Shown here one piece after another: positions 1-11,100 of a DNA stretch of 64,000 nucleotides (the stretch's first letter is position 1; every line of letters begins with the position of its first letter). Location of the stretch: positions 12,200,501 to 12,264,500 of the forward strand of contig CM072801.1 of the NCBI GenBank assembly GCA_037013495.1, in the 5' to 3' direction. This stretch comes from Hippophae tibetana. Taxonomy: Eukaryota; Streptophyta; Magnoliopsida; Rosales; Elaeagnaceae. The notes beneath the pieces are model-generated. The model saw only the letters and a list, made by a program, of their open reading frames with translations, ran no database searches and was not told the DNA's origin. The position numbers were made by a program, and so were the translations under genes.

Positions 1-2198
1 TTATGCCATGGTGGCTTAAAGCCAACTACGAGTCTACGACCAACCAGAGCTGTTGGAGTTTGAGGTAGGTCCCACGCGATTAATCCGCGTGTTCCTCCGC
101 CATTTACTCGTTTTTGGATAAAATAATCTAATTACTTTTTTGGATTGTCGTATTTCTAATTTACTATCGAATAACGTGACATACTATTATTATGAAAAGA
201 GAATAATAATAAATGTTTTTTTTTTCTTTTCCTGATATTCTTATTCGTCTTCCTAATTGAAATTAGTATTATTTGCCCAAACGTGTGATTGCAATTTTTC
301 CCTTTCATCTAACCGGTGTCCTTATTATTTGAATAATTCTCGTTGAAATGGTCGTTTCAAATAAACAAAAAATAATAAAATTAAATAAAAAATTAATTAA
401 TTGATATATTATAGCTGTTCGATATAAAACAAAGTAGACGGAATGCTAAAACACAGCTATTTTATATAAAATATAGTCAGTATTATAGATAAAATGGAAT
501 GAAAAGGTCAAATATATTAACTATAAATTGGGCTATATAATCGGACCGCAGGCCATTTAATGTATAATTGCAGTGGCTGTTACTCAAAGTAAAGTCCTAA
601 CCAGCTAGATACCAATACTACACTTCACAACAGAAAAGATATCGGCATGTTCCCTAATTCCTAATAATATATAATTATGATCATAACCATAATTTTAACA
701 AAATAGTGTTAACAAATCGTTTAGGATTAGTGGTTTTAGTAGATTTAACACTGAATATGGGTTTTTTTTATTGATTTTAATAGTTATTTATTAAATTTAA
801 ATTTTAAAATATTATAATTTTTTTAAATTGTGTTTTAGTTAAGATAATTTATTAATATAATTTATTATATTTTATTTTTATTCAAAATAATAGCATATTA
901 TTATAAATTATAAAAAATGTTTTTAATTCTTCAATTTTGAAAATAAAAGTAAATCAAAAATATATTATATTATTATATTAACTTTTTATTAAAATATATT
1001 AAAAAGTGATAAAATATAAGTTGTTAATATAAATAAAAATGAAATTTAATATTAATGATATTTTAACCAAAATTTATTTAAATATATATTTTTTATTTTT
1101 AAAAAAATATTAAAATAAAAATTATGATATTTATTAAATAATAAAATAAATATTTAATCAAAATTACATATTTGTATCTTGCTACTAAAACTTATATATA
1201 TGATAGTAATAAAATATATATTTATGATTCAAAAATTTATAATATATATGTAAAATTTTAAATTTTAAAATAAAATTGTATTGTTTAAAAATTTAAAAAC
1301 TTATATTTAAAATTTTAAAATATTAATAAAAAATTCATATGCTATAAAAATTTTGAAATTAAAAATTTAACATTAAAGTAATTAACTAGTATTGTTATTA
1401 AAAATTAATAATATTTGATTCAATAATAATAATAATAATAAATTTAAGTTCAGCTAAAATGGTTAAAGTCTACGAATCATAATCTTATTACAATAATAAA
1501 ATATTTAATGTAATGGATATTTATATTTAATAAAAATAACATATTTAATAATTAAAATGTATAATTTTAAAAAATAAAAATACACACATATATATGTGTG
1601 TAAAAATTCAATTAAAATTTTAAAATAAAACACTTTAAAATTTGTAGCAATAAAAATATATGGTTCATCAATAATATTAAACTATTATAAATTATCATAA
1701 TTTAATTTGAACGAAATTGAATATGAAAATGATAATTTATATGTTTTTAATAATAAGAATATGTTATTTTTTAATATGCAAAATTATTTGTATAATTATA
1801 AATTTTAATAATATTATTTTTATTATTTTATTAAAATTACAATAACTCAATATGTCTTGCTCATATTCTTCATTATGATTACAAGGTAGTCCTCTCCTTG
1901 AGAACGCAAGAAGCTAATTTAATTTAATGATCCATTATCCCTGCAAATAATGGTAGCATGGTATATGAACCTTATCTATAAGGAAAATAGGCACCAAAGT
2001 TGAGGTACATAATATATCACGGAAGTATAAAAATTAATCGCGATTTGAAGCAAAAGTATCGGTGACAAGATATGATGAAAGATGTTATTTTGTGGATAAA
2101 TTTAAATTTTATTAATAAAGATTAAAGATATTTAAATCAAAATTTATTTATCTAAATACATTCATAACTAATTTTAACAAAACAAAACTAACGATATT
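1..2198. other. AT-rich intergenic DNA
   Basis: No open frame longer than about 60 codons and no recognisable domain on either strand. The first 120 bases are less AT-rich than the rest and hold a near-palindrome (CACGCG, 7-base spacer, CGCGTG at 73-91). From about 750 onward the sequence is almost pure A/T with short runs such as (AAT)n near 1424-1441. A perfect 22-bp palindrome (half-site TACACACATAT) lies at 1581-1602. Nothing here supports a gene. Confidence 0.6.
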
Positions 2199-2615
2199 TG
2201 TTAGTGTTAGTTATGTTACATGTAGAGTGTTGCGCAACCTTAATTATCTGAATTACCTTGCTTGTATAGAGTACATCGTATCGAGCATCTTGTGTGTAGC
2301 GACTTGACACTAGTGAGCAGTAGATTTTTTTTACATCAAGGTAAAACGATTTGGTACTTTCCATGTTTCTACCCTACATTCGTGCAAGGGATACATAACT
2401 CTAGCGACTTGATTGTTGTAAATTAGTTGTAGTTGTAAAATGTTATGTTTAGGTTAGCTTTGACACCTTAAATAGAACAACTACCAATGTAACGTTAACA
2501 TCTATCATTAGTGTGCTTATATATATCAAACTAATGAAATTAATAGGGGATGAGACTATTAACTTCTCTCTAATATCTCACTAGAATCTCTTACACACAA
2601 GTACTTCTTTAAACA
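2199..2615 (+). repeat. Possible LTR of a decayed Ty3/gypsy element
   Basis: The segment begins TGTTAG and ends TTTAAACA, immediately followed by ATTGGCGCCCATTGTAGG. A TGGCGCC tract directly after an LTR is a typical start of the internal region of plant gypsy elements. It also contains a TATATATATC stretch that could be the LTR promoter. Gag-like coding remnants follow downstream in the same orientation. The 3' boundary is better supported than the 5' one, which was chosen only because it starts with TG. No second LTR was found in the window. Confidence 0.4.
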
Positions 2616-3870
2616 ATTGGCGCCCATTGTAGGATCTTAAATCTTTCTAGTTCATAATTGGTATTTGAGAGATTCTATCTTACATCCCTGGAGAAACAAC
2701 TCGTATTGTAGGAAAATTCATTCCACTCTCTATGGCAAGCCCATAACCTTATCTTGAACTAACGAACAACCTTACTCTTACAATCTAAGGGTTTGACCAC
2801 AATGATTAGTTACATCACCTGTCGTTAATCAATACGTCGCATCATGATCTGGAGTATGATCCCACACGACCTCTAGTTAATGATGGCATGCAACCTGTAA
2901 CTCGTGATTACATGACCATACTAACTAGGATGGTTCCATAAATCACTAGAGCAACTAGCTATAGTTTTGAAAGCACATCCCATTAAAAAGATGCCAAGTT
3001 AGAGAGTCTCTAAGATCAAAGCATGCCTTACAAGATCCCAACCAGTATCGGTTCGGTATAACTGAGGATCAATATATACCTATAACTCAAATACCTAACC
3101 CAGCTCCAAGACCCGTATACACAACCCAACCTACCCACCAACATCTGGTACAAAATACACCCCAACAATTCTCAGGACATGCAGATTTAGGAAATGTTGC
3201 AATCGATGGGTGTTAAGTACTACTTGGACATCCAAGTAGTACCCTTGATAATAAATTTAAAGATATGAAAGAAATGGATTGTTAAATAAAACTACAGACA
3301 AGCCCATCACAACCAAAAGGGAAGAAGATAAGAAGTATTATAAGGATAGGCGTCCTAATCCACCTTATTTCAAACCAGTAATCACGCTCAGAGGAAGGGG
3401 GAAGCCAGGGACTTGGGGGAGAACATTGCCTCTTTTCAAAGGCTTCTTATTGCCCATCATTAGTTGAGGTTGTACAACGCATAAAGCGTATCAATCATGT
3501 AAATTGGCCGTAACCTATGGAAGCTCTACTTAGGGACCCCAACAAGTATTGTACATTTCATAAAAACACAGGTCATTGGACTAGGGATTGTTGACACCTT
3601 AAGTGGGAAAATTGAACATCTATTATTGTAAAGATATTTAGGTGATTTGGTTGACAATAATGGGGTCCATGAGAAGGGAACAGAGAAGTGAATAATCCCT
3701 ATAACTGAAGAGAATTTGTTCCTCCAAAATCTTGTTCTCTGAGACAACAAAAGACTAAGTCAACCTCCCCAAGGTGACGTGAACATAATTCACACCATAC
3801 ATGATGGATTGACTATGTTGGGTTACTCTAGCTTTAATGAAGCGACTATTGTTTAATGTTTGGAGTTTCT
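2616..3870 (+). pseudogene. Degenerate Ty3/gypsy gag remnant
   Basis: A proline-rich, gag-like stretch (about 3060-3200) is followed by an open piece at 3279-3467. At about 3534-3590 a frame reads RDPNKYCTFHKNTGHWTRDC. This matches the CX2HX4HX4C-like knuckle (usually written KYCxFHxxxGHxTxxC) of plant gypsy gag proteins, after which a stop interrupts the frame. Further on, a frame reads PPQGDVNIIHTIHDG, resembling the region between gag and protease. Several stops and frameshifts make it non-coding now. No protease, RT or integrase follows, so the element is truncated near 3.9 kb. It is a relic rather than a host gene. Confidence 0.6.
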
Positions 3871-4431
3871 GGATCCACGATAGCACTACTTTACATGATA
3901 AATAAGTGTAAACACAATTGGGGAAAAGAACTATATTGTCTTTCTAACTATATAATTGGTATGATGAGAGACCTAAATTGTAAATTGGTTATAATTTTAT
4001 AAATATAAATCGTACCATTAGTAATGGAAGAGTATCTCTTATTGAATTATTTAATGAAATTTATGATCTTACTTAAATGCAGATTTTACAAACACTACTT
4101 CACAATTATGTTGGTAATAACAAGGTTGATATAGTTAGATTTCTTCTTGATCGGTTGAGTTTAGAAGCTGGAATTTGGACTTGTTCATTTTCATCAATTA
4201 CACAACGATAAATTTGGAGTAAATCATTCTTTTAACTGCGTGGGTTTTGTTATGTTTTTTCGTTGAGAGAGTTTGTGTTATTGCTCTTGTATTATTAACT
4301 TTTTAAAAATATAGTTCCTTTGTTAAAATTGTTTGATTGATCATTTCATGATTGATTCTCTCTCTTTTTTTCTTTAACGAAAATAATTGATTCTCATTGA
4401 TAGAATAGATGCAATTATTTTGAATTTTTGT

Positions 4432-4475
<44 letters not shown>

Positions 4476-5100
4476 GTATCATTTCATTAATAAGAAAAAA
4501 AATTGAATTCATAGCAGCACACAACTAGTATATGTTTCTTGCACTTAAAATTGGAGTTCATTTTATTTTTTTAAATAAAAAATAATTGAAAAAATTATCT
4601 AAAATGATATTTTTAAAACTTATAGCAATAAAAATAATACATTTATCTTGAATTTAGAAATTATGAATTAATATTAAGGTTGTTATTTTTATTATTATAA
4701 ATCATATAGTATTATTTTTATGATTTTCTCAACTAATTTTTTGTTTATCATTTTAGGCCATAGATTAACTATGTTCTTTTTTCTTAAAAAAAAGAAGAAA
4801 AAAGTATTTATTTGGCTAATATTTAGCAATTAAAAAATTAAATATCTATCATTTTGCGAAATAAAATGAATAGAAAGTGGATAAAATATTGTAATGGAAA
4901 AAAATTGGTATTTATAGTTATCATACAAAAAAATAAAAATGTTTTTCTTATCCTAATTCAAGACATACACCAATTTAATTAGCTATTTGTTAATGGATTG
5001 TCAGAGAATTACTTCTTTCATCACGTATCTAACGGATACAATAATTTACTAAAAAAAGATGTATTATATGTTACGTGAGGACAGGAGAGTGCTACACTGC
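3871..5100. other. Intergenic DNA upstream of the TraB-like gene
   Basis: No coding frame is supported. A (TA)n microsatellite lies at 4436-4472. The rest is AT-rich, with no recognisable transposon ends. The last few hundred bases should contain the promoter of the gene beginning at 5182, but I could not pick a convincing TATA box. Confidence 0.5.
4436..4472. repeat. (AT)n microsatellite
   Basis: An uninterrupted alternating A/T run of 37 bases, about 18 dinucleotide units. It is likely polymorphic in length. Confidence 0.9.
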
Positions 5101-5128
5101 AAAACTAGTCCTTCACTCCTATCTTAGA

Positions 5129-5181
5129 CTCTCTCTCTCTCTATTCTCGTCTGTGAACGCAGAGAGTGGAGAGAGATAAGA
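5129..5181 (+). promoter_or_regulatory. Pyrimidine-rich 5' leader with (CT)7
   Basis: A perfect (CT)7 run at 5129-5142 lies 40-53 bases upstream of the TraB-like start codon. It is followed by a purine-rich GAGAGTGGAGAGAGA tract just before the ATG. CT-rich patches near transcription starts are common in plant core promoters and 5' UTRs, so this is probably leader or core promoter. That role is inferred from position and composition only. Confidence 0.45.
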
Positions 5182-8100
5182 ATGGTGTTAAGCTCGCTAT
5201 CAATTCTTTCTTCAACGTCTGTATTTCCATCCAATTCCACTAAATATTCTGATTTATCTCCTTCTAATTTCATCATACCCACCAGTATCAGAACTCTGCC
5301 TTCCTATAAACGAAAGACCAAAAAATTGAAACTCCTCAAATCTTCTTATTTCAAGGTCATTCTGGGTGCCTCTTCAGTACGAACTCTACCATTAGAAGAT
5401 GGATCTTCCGAGCAGTTTACAGGTAACAATTCAATTGCTGATTTTATGAGATTCAAAAGAGGCGTTGGTGTTGATGGAGGTACTGGAGATTTGCAGACTG
5501 CGGTCGTTAGCTACAAAAAGAAGTTCCCTTGGGTGCTTTTAACACCTTTCCTTCAGGTATCCATATCTTTGTTTTTCATTGAAAAAATTGTTTATATTTT
5601 TACTATTCTATAGTTATTATTCAATTATAATTTTATGATTTAAATGAATAAAACTTAAATTAGTTGAACAAAATAATATTATTAAAAATATAATATTAAA
5701 AGAAATTAAAACAAATATTAATGCAGAAATATTAAAATAAAAAATAAAATCACTAAAAATTTAATGAAATTCATTATGAATGTTACCCATGTCTTCGGGT
5801 GTCGTTTACCACTTCTATTACCTCTAAAATTACAACTAATTGGACAAAATTGAACTAATTAATTACCCTTACAAAAGAGATAAAGATTTATAAATTTTGG
5901 AATGTTTTAGAAGTAGAGGATAAAACTTTATTTATAACCCAAAATATAACACGCACCTTCATTCTTAATCAATATGATACTTTTTAAATTTGCTTATTAA
6001 AGAGCTATACAACAAATCTACACCTTAGCGACTTAATGATTCTTAAATAATTCCTTCAATCATTAGATTAACAATGCCATTATTAATTCAAATTTGCAGA
6101 ATATTAATCAAGTCCAGACAAAATTTGAACTTGATTGCCGTTACTACCTTAGTCATCATATCTACGGGATTCTCCACTTTAACGACTTAGTGATTTTTAA
6201 ATAATTCCTTCAATCATTAGATCAACGACACCATTATTAATTCAAATTTGCAGAATGTTAATCAAGTCTAGACAAAATTTGAACTTGATTTCCGTTACTA
6301 CCTTAGTCATCATATCTACGGGATTCTCCACCTTAACGACTTAGTGATTCTTAAATAATTCCTTCAATCATTAGATCAACCACACCATTATTAATTCAAA
6401 TTTGCAGAATGTTAATCAAGTCCAAACAAATTTTGAACTTGATTTTCGTTACTACCTTAGTCATCATATCTACGGGATTCTTTGTAGTATTGATTTTTGA
6501 ACTAATACCTTCTTCAATAATCTCTCGCACAAAAATGGTAACAACCGTCAATGTGCTTTGTACGTGCATGGTAGACTTGGTTCTTTGCTAAATGAATAGT
6601 ACTATGATTGTCACAAAACACCTTAATATGTTTTTAACCAACTCTCAAGTCTTCAAGAAAATCTTGTAACCAAATATATTTAGCCTCTGTAGTAGACAAA
6701 GTTACTTCGGACTATAAGATAGACTTCTAACTTATTGATGCTCTAGCAAAAGTAAACACATAACCAGTAGTTGACCGACGCATATCTAAATCTCTTGCAT
6801 AGTCGGAATCACAATATCCGACTGCACATTGACCAACAATATTATCCTGCTGAAATATTAAATCAACATCTACAGTATTTAAAATATATCGTAGAATCTA
6901 TTTCACATCCAACCAATATCTTTTACCAAGATCATGCATGTACCTGCTTACAACACCAATCGCATGTGAAATGTTAAGTCTCATACACACCATTACATAT
7001 ATTAAACTACTAACCGCATTTGCATACAATACCTCTGCCATGTATTCTCGTTCTGTATCATTCCTAGGAGATAATTGAGGACTATGCTTGAAATGAGGAA
7101 CAAGCAGAGTACTTATAGGTTTTGTTTGTTCATTCATACCAAAACGTTGTAGTACCTTCTTCAAATATTGGCTCTAAGTCAAACTAAGCTTTCCCTTCTT
7201 CCTATCTCTGCTTATCTCCATGTCGAGAATCTTCTTGGCTTCTCCCAGATCTTTCATCTTGAACTTCTGACTTAGTTAAGCCTTCAACTTCTCAATTTCT
7301 GCTTGGCTCTTCCCAAGATATCATCGACGTATAATAGGAGATAGATGAAAGACTCGTCTTGTAGCTTGCGAAAATACACACATTGATCATGTGTACTTCT
7401 AGTATAATTTTGTTGCAACATAAATTGATCAAATCGTTTGTACCATTGTCTTGGAGATTGCTTCAATTCATACAACGATTTGTTTAGCTTATAAACCCAA
7501 TTCTCTTTACCAGGAACATTAAACCCTTCTAATTGAGACATATAGATTTCCTCTTCCAAGTCATCGTGTAGAAACGCGGTTTTCACATCAAGTTGAACTA
7601 GTTCCAAATCCAAATGTATTACCTAGGTCAACGAAATTCTAATGGAGGAATGTTCTACAACTGGAGAAAATACCTCATTATAATCAATTCCCTCCTTCTG
7701 AGCATAACCCTTAGCCACCAACTTTGTCTCGTAGTGAACATCATCTTTGTTAGGAAATCCTTCTTTCTTTGTATACACCCATTTGCAACCAATTACCTTA
7801 TTGCTCTTAGATGGTTATGTCAACTTTCATTTCTTATTCTTTTGAAGGGACAAAATTTTTTTGTCCATGGCTTTCTTCCATCTTTCAACTTCAGGTCTTT
7901 TGATTGCTTCTTTATATACGGAAGAAACATCATCATGCACAACTGTAAGTGCATAGACCACCGTATTCTTAAATTGGACAAGTAGATCTTCCATATCTTT
8001 GTATTGAGCAAGCACTTTGGCATTTTGTTGTCGTGGCCTATCAACTGCTGTTTCTTCTTATTGCTGTGGGGGTTTTGGGTTAAAACCTCTTATTCATCTT

Positions 8101-11100
8101 CTACTAATGGAGGATCAACTTCTGTCTTATCTCCACCAACTGGATTAACAATTTTGCTTTCAAACTCCACCTGTTGCAAAGTGTCATCAATCTTCTCAGT
8201 TACCTTTCTTAGTAAAGTAGATTCATCAAAAGTAACATCTTTGCTGAAGTTTATCTTTTTCGTTTAAAGGCACCATAGTCGATATCCCTTAGAACCAGAG
8301 GGGATCCCTAAAAAAATAGTTTTCTTGGCTTTTGGATCAAACTTTGATTCCGTTACATGGTAGTATGCAATAGAACCAAACACCTGTAATAAATCCTAAT
8401 CTCTAGCAGGTTTTTCAGACCATACTTTCATAGGTGTTTTGCCTTCAAGAGCATACGATGGTAGATGGTTGACTAGATGACATGCATACGTCACAACCTC
8501 AGCCCAATACTACTTGCCTAACCCAACATTTGATAATATACACCGAATCTTCTACAGCAAAGCCCGGTTCATACGTTCTGCAACTCCGTTGTGTTGGGAT
8601 GTTTTTCAAATAGTGAAGTGTTGCACTATCCCTTCTTCTTCACAAAATTTCATAAATGAATCGTTTGTGTACTTAGTGCCATTATCAGTCCTCACACGCT
8701 TGATCTTTCTACCAGTTTGAGTATTGATCATCCTTTTTCATTTGAAAAAAATTCCTAGCACTTCAACTTTCTTCTTCATGAGATACACCCAAACTCTTTT
8801 GAAGAAGTCATAAATGAAAATGACATAATAATGTTTGTCACTCATGGATAGAGTTCTTGTTGGCTCCCATACATCAGTATGAATGTAATCCAAAATGCCT
8901 TTTGTATTATGGAGTACAGTGTCAAATTTTACTCTTTTCTGTTTTCCCAATACATAATGCTCAGAAAATTTCAACTTGTCGGTTCTTACGCCTTTCAACA
9001 GGTCTTGCTTTTCAAGAATCTGTAAAGTTTTTTCACTAGTATATCCCAAACGTATATGCCACAACTTGGTAGTTTCTGAATTTTTTTCTTCCTTCGAAAC
9101 TACTGTTGATGATGTCCCAATAATCGTACTACCAAGGTAGTAGTACAAGTTATTATTTTGAACATCTTTCATCTCCACAAGTGTTTCAAAAGTAACCTTC
9201 AATGTCCCATTTTGTATGGTCACAGTGAAGCCTTTTGATTCTAAGACTCGCACAGTAATGAGATTCTTCTTCATATCTAGAACATAATGAACATCCGTCA
9301 AGACTATGATTGAACCATCTTGATTTTTCAAACGAATTGTACCGATCCCTAAAATTTTGCATGGATAATCATAACTCATGAAAACAACTCCATTGTCTAG
9401 TTCTTCAAAATTAAAGAATCACACCTTATTAAGAGACATATGGAAGGTACATGTTGAATAAAAAATCCAATCACCAAGTGTTGACGAACCAATCAATGCA
9501 AAATCTGAATCTAAGTTGCTTTCAGCTACATATGCATTAGTGTCATAGCTTTTCCTTTATGTTGCAGTTTCAGACAGTTTTTCTTCCAATGGTCTTTTTA
9601 TGACAAAAGGCACATTCATTTTTACCAAGCCTTCTTTTTGAATGAGATATGTCTCTCCTTCCTTTCTATTGAGTTTGTGGACGCCCTCTTACAAACAGTG
9701 CATCTATTGTTTAATTCATGCTTTCTTTTTAATTTCATAACTATACAAAGCAGTGCAAAGTTCCTCAAAAGACACTTTATCCTTCCCAATGAATAAACTC
9801 GTAATAATGTGATTAAACTCATCAGGAAGGAAGCCTAACAATATCAAGGCTAAATCTTAATCTTTAAAAGTTTCATCCATATTTAACAAATCTATTACTA
9901 ATCGATTAAAAGCAGTAATGTGATCGTTTATTGTGGTACCTGGAAGGTATTCAAGACGGAACAACTTCAAATAGAGTCGATCCTATCCACTCTTTTTCAT
10001 GAACTTGTTCTCTAACGCTTTCTACAACTTACTTACAGATGTCTCCTTCATGAACATATACGTTTGTTCTCTTGAGAGATACGAACAAATTGTACCACAT
10101 GCCAATCAGTTGATATTTTTTCACTCGACTTCATCTGTTCCATCTTGTTTTTCTTCTTCAATGGCGATGTCTAGATCTTGTTGAAACAGAGTATCTAGAA
10201 CTTCTCCTTGCCACATGTCGAAATGATCGGTTTCATTAAATTTTTCTAACTCGAACCTTGCATTCATCACCATTGTTTTACCTGATGTGGATGGTTGGCT
10301 TTTGTTTAAGGGAGATTTTTCTTTTGCTATTTTTTTAGATTACAACAACTAACAACTATATTCCAATAGCAAACAAACAAAATACAACAAATGCTTAGGT
10401 AGAAATCTTCGGCTCTGATATCAATTGTAGGAAAAATTGAGTATATTTTTTCTATTTTAAGTAGTTACTATTCACTTATGATTTAAATGAATAGAACTCA
10501 AACTAATCCGACAAAATAATGCTATTGAAATATAATGTTAAAAGAAACTAAAGCAGATATTAAAGCAGAAAAATAAAAAAAATCAAAAATTTAACGAGAT
10601 TCGGTATAAATGTTACCTATGTCCTCAGACGTAGTTAATTACTTCCACTATCTCCAAATTAGATGAACTCTAAAATTACAACTAATTTGATAAAATTGAG
10701 CTAATCAATTACCCTTACACAAGAGAAGAAGATTTACAAATTTTAGGATGTTTTAGAAGTGGAAGAGTAGACTTTATTTATAACTCAAAATACAACACAC
10801 ACCTTCATTCTTAATCAATGTGGGATCTTTTCAATTTGCTAATTAAAGAACTATACAACAAATTTCAATTGGGTGTCAATGTTTCTTTTTGGGTTTGAAT
10901 TTTTGTTGATGGGTTTTTGTTTCTTTGTGGGTTTGAATTTTATTTGATGGGTTTTTGTTGTTTGTTGATTTAGGTTGATTTGGTTTCGACAATTCATATT
11001 GCGGATAAAGAGTATGTCATCTTATTCTTATGCTTGGATTGTCTCCGTTGTTTTTATAGAATTTTCCACTGTAAAATTGTTTGGAAGAATGGAATTAAAT

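Larger units (their letters stand above)
5577..10860 (-). mobile_element. Decayed Copia LTR retrotransposon in intron 1
   Basis: A 438-bp LTR (5577-6014) and a 435-bp LTR (10426-10860) flank internal DNA with gag, integrase and RT fragments on the minus strand. Next to the right LTR, GCTCTGATATCA (10412-10423) is the complement of a primer site for initiator Met tRNA, with one mismatch. It belongs to the same family as the element at 50675-55633: LTRs, leader and coding parts align along their length. The outer LTR ends have decayed (left end CA instead of TG) and no clear target duplication survives. It lies wholly within the first intron of the TraB-like gene in antisense orientation, so host transcripts must splice it out. 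Confidence 0.9.

Noticed and set aside
4303..4524. 73-codon minus-strand frame
   Set aside because: Largely the translation of the (AT)n microsatellite as alternating Tyr/Ile.
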